From Leptospira kanakyensis (lineage in GTDB: Bacteria > Spirochaetota > Leptospiria > Leptospirales > Leptospiraceae): a stretch of DNA of 64,000 nucleotides. Below the pieces are notes generated by a model. The model did not search any database. It worked only from the letters and a program-made list of their open reading frames with translations, and had not been told where the DNA came from. The stretch is from NCBI RefSeq assembly GCF_004769235.1, contig NZ_RQFG01000005.1, positions 310,001-374,000 of the forward strand, written 5' to 3'. Positions 56,465 to 64,000 of the stretch are shown piece by piece. Numbering within the stretch: the first letter of the stretch is position 1; each line of letters starts with the position of its first letter. The position numbers and the translations under genes are program-made.

Positions 56465-57322
56465 ATGGTTTATGATATTAGAAATAAAGTAATTCTAATT
56501 ACAGGTGCGGCTGGCGGAATCGGAGCTGCTTGTGCCAGAGAACTATATGCAAATGGTGCCAACCTTGTATTAACCGATATATCTCAAAAATCATTGGATA
56601 CATTGGCATCTGAGTTTGCAAAAGAAAGAGTTCTCGCAAAGGCAATGGATGTAACCAATTGGAGTTCCATAAAAAATATAATCAAACTTACCATTACCAC
56701 TTTCGGAAAACTTGATATTGTTTTTGCCAATGCCGGGATCTCCTGGAAAGAATCAGCCTATACTGTGTTTAATTGTGATGAATCTGAATTTGAAAAAATT
56801 ATAGATGTAGACTTACTCGGTGTTTGGCGCACCATCAAAACCTCTTTACCCGAAATTGTGAAAAACAAAGGCCAAGTGGTCGTTACCTCTTCCATCTATG
56901 CATTTACCAATGGGATGTGTAATGCACCCTATGCCACTTCCAAAGCAGGGATTGAAATGTTATCAAGATCTCTACGGGCGGAACTCTCGGGCAAAGGGGC
57001 CAGTGCTAGCGTATTGTATCCAGGATGGATTACAACTCCACTCACCGATGGTGTGTTTGGAGGAGACCGATTAACAACAGAAATGCGAGAAATTGGATTC
57101 CCCCCTTTCCTAAGAAAGGCAATTTCTCCCGAAAAGGTAGCTACCGCCCTTGCCAAAGGACTCACTCAAAGAAAACCAAGAATCATTGTACCGGCTCGTT
57201 GGATTCCCATCCAACTCTTCCGAGGGATTGTTGGGATTTTTTCTGACTGGCTACTTGCCAATCATAAGCGCATCCAATCCTTAGTTCTCGACTTGGAAAG
57301 TAGAACCAAGAAACAAAAATAG
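56465..57322 (+). CDS. Short-chain dehydrogenase/reductase
   Basis: A 285-residue NAD(P)-dependent SDR. The cofactor motif is VILITGAAGGIGAACARELY, followed by the acidic VLTDISQKSLDTLAS that favours NAD(H), the structural NAG motif in IVFANAGISWKES, and the catalytic Ser and Tyr-x-x-x-Lys in VVTSSIYAFTNG and APYATSKAGIEMLSRS. The C-terminal 60 residues are hydrophobic and amphipathic (RWIPIQLFRGIVGIFSDWLL), suggesting membrane association. It follows the desaturase gene by 52 bp and may use a lipid-derived alcohol or ketone. Confidence 0.92.
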   Translation: MVYDIRNKVILITGAAGGIGAACARELYANGANLVLTDISQKSLDTLASEFAKERVLAKAMDVTNWSSIKNIIKLTITTFGKLDIVFANAGISWKESAYTVFNCDESEFEKIIDVDLLGVWRTIKTSLPEIVKNKGQVVVTSSIYAFTNGMCNAPYATSKAGIEMLSRSLRAELSGKGASASVLYPGWITTPLTDGVFGGDRLTTEMREIGFPPFLRKAISPEKVATALAKGLTQRKPRIIVPARWIPIQLFRGIVGIFSDWLLANHKRIQSLVLDLESRTKKQK

Positions 57323-57383
57323 AGAAATGGATGCAAAAAGAGAATTGGATGGCCAAAGCAAGTGAGTTTCGATTGGTACTCGC

Positions 57384-57405
57384 TGAAAAAGGAAAGTCAC
57401 TTTCC
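57384..57405 (+). repeat. Dispersed palindromic motif, copy 3
   Basis: TGAAAAAGGAAAGTCACTTT is followed by CC. The core AAAGGAAAGT-C-ACTTTCCTTT (57388-57408) is a perfect palindrome around one base. It matches copies at 27845, 29222 and 57429. Confidence 0.55.
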
Positions 57406-57428
57406 TTTGGGCGTGGCTTTCTTTCGAC

Positions 57429-57447
57429 AGTCACTTACCTTTTTCAA
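57429..57447 (-). repeat. Dispersed palindromic motif, copy 4
   Basis: On the minus strand: TTGAAAAAGGTAAGTGACT, matching copy 1 in 18 of 19 positions. With copy 3 it forms an inverted pair 25-30 bp apart, upstream of the beta-propeller lipoprotein. Confidence 0.55.
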
Positions 57448-57522
57448 TGACTTTCAATTTCCATTCACTTCCTGAAATTACCTGATTCCAGAATCTTTCA
57501 ATGAAACCTCTCCTTCCATCCC

Positions 57523-57557
57523 AATAAATAAACGCAACAAAGTTGCATTTATTTATT
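57523..57557. promoter_or_regulatory. Large AT-rich inverted repeat before the beta-propeller lipoprotein
   Basis: Arms AATAAATAAACGCAAC and GTTGCATTTATTTATT pair over 16 positions with one mismatch around a 3-base loop. A further half-site GCAACACAATTGC follows at 57558-57570. It lies 43 bp before the ATG at 57601, where an operator or hairpin would control transcription. Confidence 0.5.
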
Positions 57558-57600
57558 GCAACACAATTGCGTTTGCGAATATTGGCAGACGGAGGGTTTT

Positions 57601-58584
57601 ATGTTTAGGTATTTTTTAAGTTTCCTTTTGGTGTTTGGGGTAATACGTTGTGGGACCGAGAAAAATGAAAAGATGAATGATCTTTTCTTAGGTTTAGCTC
57701 TTTTTTCTACTTTTACAAATGATGGAACCATTGCGTATGCTTTCGATCCAACTCAAGATGATGAAATTTATCTTTATGGCATAAAAGAAAATCGAACCAT
57801 CAATGTAACAGAAAATGTGGGAAGGGATCTTGCGCCAAGATGGAATCCCACAGGCACGAGCCTTGCTTTTAATAGTCGCCGAACAGCTCACGGTCACAAC
57901 AGACCTGAAATTTATACAATGGATTTTCCATCTCGCAATGTACGACGTGTAACGAACACTTCTGCACCTGATGAAAACCAACGAGCCGCCTGGTACCCAG
58001 ATGAGAGCACGATTGTTTTCCAAAGAGGAACTTATTTTGCCCCTTCCAAACTTAGGTTGATAAAACATGATTTAAAAACAGGAACGGAATCTACTTTATA
58101 CGAAGGGGGAGATAAACTCCATGCTGCTCCTGGTATTTCAGCCGATGGAACGAAACTGGTTTTTCAATCTAACAAAGACTTTGCGGGAACATTCCCTTCT
58201 CGATTGTATATGATGGATTTATCTACTTCACAAATTACAAACTTTGTGCATCCAAGTGTAGATTCAGGATCCGATGCCGATCCCAAATGGTCACCCGATG
58301 GTAAGTGGATTACTTTTAGCTCAGCTCGTAATGGCGGAGAAGACTATACTCATATCTATATCGCAAATGTAGATACGAATGAAGTTTCACAAATTACCTT
58401 TGGAAACTATAATGATTCTGCACCAGACTTTTCACCGAATGGAAAAGAGATTGTATTCCAATCCAATCGATTTACTGAATTTGGCCTACATATCGTTTCT
58501 TTGGACTCAAAAGTAGTTCGGTACATACGAGCAGGAAGAACCCCTGTTTGGTCGAAAAAATCCCTCCAAGAACTCGGATTTTGA
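57601..58584 (+). CDS. TolB-like beta-propeller lipoprotein
   Basis: A 327-residue predicted lipoprotein: signal FRYFLSFLLVFGVIRC with the acylated Cys at about 17. The body contains repeating WD40/PD40-type blades: RDLAPRWNPTGTSLAFNSRR, ENQRAAWYPDESTIVFQRGT, GISADGTKLVFQSNKDFAGT, ADPKWSPDGKWITFSSARNG and APDFSPNGKEIVFQSNRFTE. These PD40 repeats are found in TolB and related periplasmic propellers, where they mediate protein contacts. The ATG at 57601 has GGAGGG upstream; an in-frame start at 57556 lies in the inverted repeat. Function unknown. Confidence 0.85.
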   Translation: MFRYFLSFLLVFGVIRCGTEKNEKMNDLFLGLALFSTFTNDGTIAYAFDPTQDDEIYLYGIKENRTINVTENVGRDLAPRWNPTGTSLAFNSRRTAHGHNRPEIYTMDFPSRNVRRVTNTSAPDENQRAAWYPDESTIVFQRGTYFAPSKLRLIKHDLKTGTESTLYEGGDKLHAAPGISADGTKLVFQSNKDFAGTFPSRLYMMDLSTSQITNFVHPSVDSGSDADPKWSPDGKWITFSSARNGGEDYTHIYIANVDTNEVSQITFGNYNDSAPDFSPNGKEIVFQSNRFTEFGLHIVSLDSKVVRYIRAGRTPVWSKKSLQELGF

Positions 58585-58591
58585 TTCCATA

Positions 58592-58675
58592 GCCTGCGGC
58601 AGGGATCGAGCGGAAATCCCTCCCCAGAACCTTGGGGAGGATTGGAGGGAGAGCCCGACCCTTCAAACTGGCTCG
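58592..58675 (+). ncRNA. GC-rich region with competing stems, possibly structured RNA
   Basis: Directly downstream of the beta-propeller gene. Stem A pairs AGGGAT (58601-58606) with ATCCCT (58616-58621). Stem B pairs CCTCCCCA (58619-58626) with TGGGGAGG (58633-58640), perfect over 8 bp. Stem C pairs TCCCTCC (58617-58623) with GGAGGGA (58644-58650). A and B share bases, and B and C compete. No U-run follows stem B. It could be a terminator with alternatives or a small structured RNA; a known family is not recognised. Confidence 0.35.
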
Positions 58676-58692
58676 TCTGGTTTTAGAAATCA

Positions 58693-58707
58693 TTGGGGCC
58701 GCCCCAA
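58693..58707. promoter_or_regulatory. GC palindrome upstream of flgB
   Basis: TTGGGGCCGCCCCAA, a 6-bp stem with 3-base loop, is followed by a run of A on the plus strand. It is about 80 bp before the flgB ATG. The flanking A/T run is on the wrong side for a classical terminator in either direction, so an operator is as likely. Confidence 0.35.
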
Positions 58708-58788
58708 AAAAAATCAAAAAGAGGCGACATAAAATGCTTTAGGGGGAAGAAAAACCGACCGAAGGGGAATGTAGAGAGGAAGAGAAAT

Positions 58789-59220
58789 ATGTTTGAAGCA
58801 ACACATTTCATGAAAACTCAAGACCTTTTGGAACGTGGCCTTGGTGCAGCGAGCCAAAGGCGTAAAGTGATTACTGATAATATCGCCAATGCAGACGTTC
58901 CTAATTTCAAACGTTCAGAAGTGGTATTTGAATCGATGCTGAAACGTGCCATCGAATCAGAAAAAATTGAAAAGGACAAAGCGGTTCCGACAAAAATCAC
59001 TAACGACCGTCATATTGAATTCTTTAAACCGCTAGATTACAGGGACGCCAAACCCAAAACCAATTTGGATTATCTCACAACGATGAGACCCGATGGAAAC
59101 AACGTAGACATCGAAAAAGAAGTGGTAGAGGCAAACCAAAACCAAATGAGTTACAGCCTTATGATTGATCGCTTAAACCAAAACAACCGCCTTCTCAACA
59201 TTGTGATGAGAACCAACTAA
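58789..59220 (+). CDS. flgB: Flagellar basal-body rod protein FlgB
   Basis: A 143-residue proximal rod subunit of the periplasmic flagellum. The N-terminal rod motif GAASQRRKVITDNIANADVP (with the conserved asparagine-rich turn), and the C-terminal heptad EVVEANQNQMSYSLMIDRLN are typical. The ATG at 58789 has GAGGAAGAG upstream; an in-frame start at 58693 would add a Lys-rich stretch unlike FlgB. First of three flagellar genes: flgB, flgC, fliE. Confidence 0.97.
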   Translation: MFEATHFMKTQDLLERGLGAASQRRKVITDNIANADVPNFKRSEVVFESMLKRAIESEKIEKDKAVPTKITNDRHIEFFKPLDYRDAKPKTNLDYLTTMRPDGNNVDIEKEVVEANQNQMSYSLMIDRLNQNNRLLNIVMRTN

Positions 59221-59230
59221 GGAGTAAGTT

Positions 59231-59692
59231 ATGGGAATGTTTGATTCGATTAATATATCAGCCACTGGCCTTTCGGCCCAAAGACTTAGAATGGATGTTA
59301 TCTCGAATAACATCGCTAACTCGACAACTACGAGAAATACCAATGGAGACGGTCCTTTTCGTAGAGACCGCGTCATCCTAACACCGATTAACCTAAGAAC
59401 CAATTGGAAAAGCCCTGTGTATCCTTTTGGGGTCGCTCCTGGTGAAGGCAAAGGGGTGAAGGTGATGAAAATCGAAAAGGATATGAGCCCTTTACGACTC
59501 ACTTATGACCCAACCCACCCAGATGCCATCCAAACTGGCCCGAAAAAAGGATATGTGGAACTTCCGAACATCAATATCGTCACTGAGATGACGGATATGA
59601 TTTCCGCTTCTCGCTCTTATGAAGCCAATGTCCAACTCATCAATGGGTCCAAAGCCATGATGAATAAGGCCATGGAGATCGGTCGGGCGTAA
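59231..59692 (+). CDS. flgC: Flagellar basal-body rod protein FlgC
   Basis: A 153-residue proximal rod protein. The N-terminal SATGLSAQRLRMDVISNNIA motif and the C-terminal YVELPNINIVTEMTDMISAS with SYEANVQLINGSKAMMNKAM are diagnostic of the rod/hook family. It follows flgB by 10 bp. GGAG lies just before its ATG. Confidence 0.97.
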   Translation: MGMFDSINISATGLSAQRLRMDVISNNIANSTTTRNTNGDGPFRRDRVILTPINLRTNWKSPVYPFGVAPGEGKGVKVMKIEKDMSPLRLTYDPTHPDAIQTGPKKGYVELPNINIVTEMTDMISASRSYEANVQLINGSKAMMNKAMEIGRA

Positions 59693-59793
59693 CCCCGGCC
59701 AAATCCCTCGTGATTTTCACTTTTTTTAATGTGACATAATTTTTTTATTTAGGTTTTCTAGATTTGGTCGATGTTTAGAGTGAGGAAAGACCC

Positions 59794-60159
59794 ATGTCCA
59801 TTGATCGAATTTCAAACATCAGTTCCCAAACTTACAAACCACATTCCCTACTCCCACAAGGTGATAAGGTAGGAATCTTTCGCTCCAATGAACGTCATTA
59901 TGGTAAAACCAATGAAGCCAAATCTCCGGATGAGGTGGCTGGAACTTTTGGAGATGCTTTGAAAAAAGCATTCGAACAAGTGAATGACCAACAAGTAGAA
60001 GCAGATGAATTAACACAAAAAATTGTTTTTGATCCAAACTCTGTGGAACTTCATGATGTGATGATTGCGGCAGAGAAGGCTCGGATCTCTTTGACATTTG
60101 CAAAAACAATGTCTGATGGATTTGTCAGAGCTTATAGAGAACTCACAACTCTTAGATAA
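59794..60159 (+). CDS. fliE: Flagellar hook-basal body complex protein FliE
   Basis: A 121-residue adaptor between the MS ring and the rod. The C-terminal half carries the family pattern FGDALKKAFEQVNDQQVEAD and ELHDVMIAAEKARISLTFAK. The N-terminal 40 residues are variable and polar. It follows flgC by 101 bp, an unusually large gap for this operon that might hold its own promoter. The genes downstream are on the other strand, so the usual fliF is not adjacent. Confidence 0.95.
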   Translation: MSIDRISNISSQTYKPHSLLPQGDKVGIFRSNERHYGKTNEAKSPDEVAGTFGDALKKAFEQVNDQQVEADELTQKIVFDPNSVELHDVMIAAEKARISLTFAKTMSDGFVRAYRELTTLR

Positions 60160-60230
60160 AATTTAAATCACTAAACCTGTACAGTCAATCAGATCCGTTC
60201 TCTTTGAAACATACAGGTTCCTTCAATGGG

Positions 60231-60704
60231 TTATGGCCTAGGGCGACCAAACACGCGCTCTACGGCCTCATACCGAATTTCAATTTTATCATTTGGAGAA
60301 ACTCGAACACCGCGTTTCATCTGCACTCCATCCACCCTTTCCTCATTCACGTAAACCACCCAACCTTCTGACCAAGAATTCGATTTCCCATTCACTTCCA
60401 TAATTTCTTCCGTTCGATTGGTAGAAATAAATCGCATGGATGGATCTTCTTTTCTAGATAACTCAGCAAGGATCAGGAGTAAGTCTTTTGATTCAAACAA
60501 AGAAGAAGGAATGAATTTTGTTTCTTCGTAATCATCCGAAACAAAATGAATTTGGATTTGAGGATCTTTGGATTTTTTGGACTTAGAAGGTAAGGAACAT
60601 TGAGAGAGTAATAAAATTAGAAATAATACTAGGTTTAGTAAAATGAATCGTGGTAAAAATAAATTCCTCCCTCGATTCCTCGGTTTGATTAGATTCTGAT
60701 TCAT
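60231..60704 (-). CDS. Small lipoprotein, DUF4430-like
   Basis: A 157-residue predicted lipoprotein: N-terminal Arg-rich signal with the hydrophobic stretch FILLNLVLFLILLLSQC and lipobox Cys at 36. The C-terminal region reads EGWVVYVNEERVDGVQMKRG with SPNDKIEIRYEAVERVFG, resembling DUF4430, a beta-grasp-like domain found in transcobalamin-like proteins. Ligand unknown. It is 31 bp downstream of the MBL hydrolase gene on the same strand. Confidence 0.65.
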   Translation of the reverse strand: MNQNLIKPRNRGRNLFLPRFILLNLVLFLILLLSQCSLPSKSKKSKDPQIQIHFVSDDYEETKFIPSSLFESKDLLLILAELSRKEDPSMRFISTNRTEEIMEVNGKSNSWSEGWVVYVNEERVDGVQMKRGVRVSPNDKIEIRYEAVERVFGRPRP

Positions 60705-60735
60705 TTGATTTTGTATTAAAAATTTTTATTGGTGT

Positions 60736-61668
60736 TTATACTTTGGGTTGTTTCTTTTCAAAAGCATAAACCAACCCTTGTGCATTTAAATTTACATCCA
60801 AACGGAGTAACTTCCAATCCGATTCGGTAAGTGTAATGGAGTTTTTATCTGCCAAAGTTTGGATCATGGCTTTCACTTTTGATTCCATAAATGGCAAACG
60901 TTCTTCTTTTGGGATGGTTTCCAAGTTTGATATGGCTTCCTGACAAAGGATTAGACCTTCTTTTAAGTCGCCGGCATTTTCTTTTAAATTTCCGATCGGG
61001 CCAAAATGTGTGAGATAGGCAACCTCAGCTCCTGTATCTAAAATTCGTTCGAGTGAATGGATGGCTTCTATAGAATCAAAGTCAGTGGGTGTTGTGGTAG
61101 GGAAAATAAATCGTTGTCCATTTTCTAAATGAGGATAGGAAATTCCAAAGGAATCACCGGTATAGATCCCATTTGTTTTTTGATCATAGATACAGAAGTG
61201 ATGATTGGCATGTCCTTTGGTGTAGATAAACTGAAAAGAATGGCCTTTCCAACTAAGCCACTCCCCATCTTCCATCACACGAACTCTATCTTTTGGAATG
61301 GGTTTGATTTCGCCATACAAAGAATCAAAGTTTTCTTTTCCATAGACGGACGTGGCACTTTTAATCAGCAAACTTGGATCTATCAAGTGTTTGGCGGTTT
61401 TGGGATGAGCAAGTAAAATAGCGTTCGGACAAGCTTCGAGGAGAGCCCAAGCACCACCCGCATGATCCAAGTGCACATGAGTGACAATCACATAGTCTAA
61501 ATTTTCTGGTTTGATTCCCTCGGTCTCCATAACCTTTAGAATCCTCGGAATGGCATAGGTTGTATTGGTTTCGACAACAACCCCATGGCCCTCTTCTTCC
61601 AAAAGATAGGCCGAAGCCACTTGGGGGTAGTTTGCATATTCTGTATCAATGGTAAGCACTTTGCCCAT
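60736..61668 (-). CDS. MBL-fold metallo-hydrolase
   Basis: A 310-residue metallo-beta-lactamase-fold hydrolase. The metal site is VIVTHVHLDHAGGAWAL at about 58-75, with further ligands in FIYTKGHANHHFCIY, GIYTGDSFGISYPHL and the AYLTHFGPIGNL segment. The C-terminal 100 residues are helical. The group resembles glyoxalase-II-like or lactonase-like enzymes; the substrate is not predictable. It is downstream of the glycerol-3-phosphate dehydrogenase gene by 60 bp on the same strand. Confidence 0.87.
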   Translation of the reverse strand: MGKVLTIDTEYANYPQVASAYLLEEEGHGVVVETNTTYAIPRILKVMETEGIKPENLDYVIVTHVHLDHAGGAWALLEACPNAILLAHPKTAKHLIDPSLLIKSATSVYGKENFDSLYGEIKPIPKDRVRVMEDGEWLSWKGHSFQFIYTKGHANHHFCIYDQKTNGIYTGDSFGISYPHLENGQRFIFPTTTPTDFDSIEAIHSLERILDTGAEVAYLTHFGPIGNLKENAGDLKEGLILCQEAISNLETIPKEERLPFMESKVKAMIQTLADKNSITLTESDWKLLRLDVNLNAQGLVYAFEKKQPKV

Positions 61669-61728
61669 AGCAAAATAGTAAATGGGGAAAGTGCTCTTTG
61701 TCAGCCGAAAATTATAATCTAAAAAGAA

Positions 61729-63333
61729 TCAAACAGGTAATTTTAATGTTCTGTAAATGATTTCTGTTTCTTTCTTTTTTGTTTCCTCTGACCAATTCCA
61801 TTCTGCACTAGCCGTGTCAATGATCGATTTCATGATTTCATCAGAAAGAATTCCCAGTGTTCCAAGCCCTGTCCTTCTTAAAAAAACATCAGAAAGAGAT
61901 TTTGCCATTTCATAACGGATCACATAAACAACTTCTGCTAAAATTTCTCCATCGGCATTAAGAACTGCTGCTAGATTTTTTGTTTTTCTCGCAAGATCCA
62001 AAATGATTTCATATTGTAACCCGTAGTGACGGATTAAATAATCGATAGTATTTTCCGAGAAGTCAGAATTTTGTTTTTTTGCCCCTTGGATGAAAATTTC
62101 AACATTCGGAATTTGTGAAGCATATAAATGTTGTTTTGCGGAAATGCTATCACCAGGTTTTTTATGTAATTTCTTTTGGATTCGTTTGAAAATTGATTCT
62201 GCAAAATGTCGGCTTGTTGTATACTTCCCACCAGCTGCGGTAATGAGGCCTTGGATTCCATCACGAGCATGATCATAAAGTTCTGATCTTCTGGACGCCG
62301 AATAAGTATCATCAGAACTTTCAATTAAAGGTCGTAATCCACCGTAAGCAAAAATAACATCATCAACACTTAACTTTTCTTTTAGATGAGAAGTTTCATT
62401 GATATAATCAATAAATTCAACGATACTTTCCCTTGTGAGTTTCCAATCTTCCACATTACCAAAGTAAGACTTTTCAGTTGGACCAATCATTGAATGGCCA
62501 CGCCAAGGAGCAAAACTAAAATGTCCTTTATCACCCACATACAAAGTCATTAGGTTTGTTAACTTTTTAGTAATGATATAGATTCCTTCCGAACGTTTTT
62601 TCGGCATAGGTTGTTCTGTTTTAGGAGATTTAGAAAGAATATTGTGTGTCCAAGGTCCGGAAGCATTGACTGTTACCTTGGAACGAATTTGGTGTTTAAC
62701 ACCGGTCAATACATCATGGACTTGAATCCCCGCAACAGCACCTTCCTTCCAAATTAAATCATCGACGATTGTATAGTTGGCAATTTTTGCACCATAGGAA
62801 GCAGCAGACTTTAAAAAACTAAGTGTTAACCTTTCTGGACTCAAACAAATGGCATCATAAAAATAAGCCGCGTCCTCAAAATCACCTAAATTCTTTTCTA
62901 AGAGTTCTTTTCGTTTGAGATATTTATGATTGGGAATTTGTTTGGATTCGTCCCAAGTCCACTTGCTATCAAAAGAAAGAAGGTCATAAACAAAAAGTCC
63001 AATCCTTGCAATGAGTCCCGGTTTCGGAAGGATCATTGGATAAGGATAAACTAAATTGGGTGCGATGTTGGAAAGAATCCTTCGTTCTCCTAGTGCTTCT
63101 CTCACAAGACCGATTTCAAACTGTTTTAAATAACGAAGCCCACCATGAATTAATTTCCCAGTGGCCGCAGAAGTGGCCCCACCAAAATCTTTTTTTTCAA
63201 GTAAGGCAACCGTATAACCACGACTTGCTGCTTCGTAAGCCAAAGTCGCACCGGTGATTCCTCCACCGATGATGGTAACATCAAATTCCTCACCTTCGTA
63301 TGACTCAATAAAACGTTCTAGTTTTAAATTCAT
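61729..63333 (-). CDS. glpD: Glycerol-3-phosphate dehydrogenase (FAD)
   Basis: A 534-residue membrane-associated flavoenzyme that oxidises glycerol-3-phosphate to dihydroxyacetone phosphate and passes electrons to the quinone pool. The FAD motif is DVTIIGGGITGATLAYEAAS, followed by TGKLIHGGLRYLKQFEIGLV, HFSFAPWRGHSMIGPTEKSY and ITAAGGKYTTSRHFAES. These match GlpD/GlpA. The C-terminal 120 residues form the helical cap domain. It overlaps the phosphotransferase gene by 4 bp. Confidence 0.95.
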   Translation of the reverse strand: MNLKLERFIESYEGEEFDVTIIGGGITGATLAYEAASRGYTVALLEKKDFGGATSAATGKLIHGGLRYLKQFEIGLVREALGERRILSNIAPNLVYPYPMILPKPGLIARIGLFVYDLLSFDSKWTWDESKQIPNHKYLKRKELLEKNLGDFEDAAYFYDAICLSPERLTLSFLKSAASYGAKIANYTIVDDLIWKEGAVAGIQVHDVLTGVKHQIRSKVTVNASGPWTHNILSKSPKTEQPMPKKRSEGIYIITKKLTNLMTLYVGDKGHFSFAPWRGHSMIGPTEKSYFGNVEDWKLTRESIVEFIDYINETSHLKEKLSVDDVIFAYGGLRPLIESSDDTYSASRRSELYDHARDGIQGLITAAGGKYTTSRHFAESIFKRIQKKLHKKPGDSISAKQHLYASQIPNVEIFIQGAKKQNSDFSENTIDYLIRHYGLQYEIILDLARKTKNLAAVLNADGEILAEVVYVIRYEMAKSLSDVFLRRTGLGTLGILSDEIMKSIIDTASAEWNWSEETKKKETEIIYRTLKLPV

Positions 63334-64000
63334 ACTTTCCCACCATTCACCACCAAACGAGCGATTTGTGTTTTTAAACTTTCCCTTTCGCTTTCAATAT
63401 TCCATAAACCCAAACGAAGGATGAGTGCAGGAAGTCTCCAAGCAGAAATTTCCGCGTCAGTAATCCCACTAAGTTTTTTATAGGCTTTCAAATATCCAGA
63501 GAGAATGAACTTTCTGACGATTGTATAAAAAATAATTTTTAATTTCGGTGTTCCCGGCCAAAGTTCACCATCGGTGAACAGTAGGAAGGTGAAAGCAACA
63601 TCTGCCGCCGAATTCCCTTTTGCCGCAGTCATCCAATCGATGATGATTTCATCCTTCCCTTCGACGATTACATTTTCTGGATGGAAATCTAAATGAAGAA
63701 TAGAATTTCCGTTTGGCAATCCGGCTATATAGGATTTGACTTTTTGTTTTTCACCAAGATTTAGAAAGGACAGTGGTTCAGAATCCAAACAATGATTTAA
63801 AATTTCTTTTATATCTTTAAAACGTTCTGATTCAATTTGATGGATCCCATAGTGCAAATGCGCCAATTTACCTGCAATGCGAAAGAGCTCCAATGGATTT
63901 TTATCAGGTAGTTTGGTCAGCGAAATTCCATTCAGACGATCAAAAATAATTCCAAATCGATTTCCCACTTTGGCTTTTCCGTAACATCGCATCTTGGATG
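63330..64000 (-). CDS. Phosphotransferase family protein (5' end outside window)
   Basis: The visible 220-plus residues are the C-lobe of an aminoglycoside phosphotransferase/choline kinase-like enzyme. The catalytic loop is ILHLDFHPENVIVEGKDE and the metal-binding aspartate is in IIIDWMTAAKGNSAADVAFT. The frame stays open to the right edge, so the N-lobe and start codon are missing. Its stop overlaps the glpD start by 4 bp. A small-molecule substrate such as a sugar or alcohol is likely, given the neighbour. Confidence 0.8.
   Translation of the reverse strand, partial: SKMRCYGKAKVGNRFGIIFDRLNGISLTKLPDKNPLELFRIAGKLAHLHYGIHQIESERFKDIKEILNHCLDSEPLSFLNLGEKQKVKSYIAGLPNGNSILHLDFHPENVIVEGKDEIIIDWMTAAKGNSAADVAFTFLLFTDGELWPGTPKLKIIFYTIVRKFILSGYLKAYKKLSGITDAEISAWRLPALILRLGLWNIESERESLKTQIARLVVNGGKV

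Noticed and set aside
58693..58788. N-terminal extension of FlgB
   Set aside because: It begins in the GC palindrome and adds a Lys/Arg-rich stretch not found in FlgB; the ATG at 58789 has a good ribosome binding site.

Overview
The window reads as chromosome of a spirochaete of the genus Leptospira; species is not resolved. The basis is gene content: a DUF1554 lipoprotein (a domain expanded in Leptospira), many short lipobox lipoproteins, flgB-flgC-fliE, a two-Cys OhrR beside a glutathione peroxidase, a very acidic repeat protein beside the ATP synthase operon, and moderate-to-low G+C. Most of it is ordinary core genome, tightly packed in short operons, with no rRNA, tRNA, CRISPR array, phage or insertion sequence that I could see.

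Layout. 1-11160 (minus): an atp operon in the order atpI-like, B, E, F, H, A, G, D, C, followed by a small SLBB-like membrane protein, a 749-residue acidic protein with seven copies of a short LSxEEL motif, and a GAF-domain protein cut by the window edge. 11399-13570 (minus): a LamG-like lipoprotein, then gpx and ohrR. 13900-15542 (plus): amtB-glnK. 15589-17523 (minus): an acetolactate synthase preceded by a Val/Leu-rich leader peptide and two mutually exclusive hairpins, an apparent attenuator. 17629-21629: atpZ-like and lepB, divergent from an aldolase-like gene and a DUF2079 membrane protein. 21678-23545: three AT-rich orphan genes. 23670-31507: an MBL hydrolase, a MaoC-like hydratase, a GapN-like aldehyde dehydrogenase without the usual glutamate, the DUF1554 lipoprotein, an alpha/beta hydrolase and a histone-deacetylase-like enzyme. 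31575-35241: a hypothetical protein, a DUF4015-type lipoprotein, and a lipase whose foldase partner is truncated at a perfect 142-bp inverted duplication. 35607-39553: radA, an RNase D-like exonuclease and a GH36 alpha-galactosidase. 39624-43548: a lipoprotein, an Lnb_N/DUF4105-type protein with no conventional start codon, and a polytopic membrane protein. 43505-49558: an SpoIIE-type response regulator, a second deacetylase with an unknown partner, pyruvate kinase, a BaiN-like flavoprotein and glyoxalase I. 49567-57322: two fatty acid hydroxylase/sterol desaturase-family proteins around an Mla/Mce lipid-transport operon and an AraC-type membrane regulator, then an SDR with a Shine-Dalgarno-masking hairpin. 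57601-64000: a beta-propeller lipoprotein, flgB-flgC-fliE, a small lipoprotein, an MBL hydrolase, glycerol-3-phosphate dehydrogenase and a partial phosphotransferase.

Functionally the window carries energy conversion (F-type ATP synthase, pyruvate kinase, glycerol-3-phosphate dehydrogenase, GapN-like enzyme), nitrogen uptake (AmtB/GlnK), branched-chain amino acid synthesis, envelope lipid handling (Mla-like transporter, desaturases, lipase) and peroxide defence (Gpx/OhrR). The observations most worth following are the ilv attenuator at 17300-17523, the inverted duplication that breaks the lipase foldase, a dispersed palindromic motif (four copies) beside lipoprotein and hydrolase genes, a duplicated GC-rich intergenic element, the gene without a canonical start at 40010-40310, and the SLiM-like repeats of the acidic protein.
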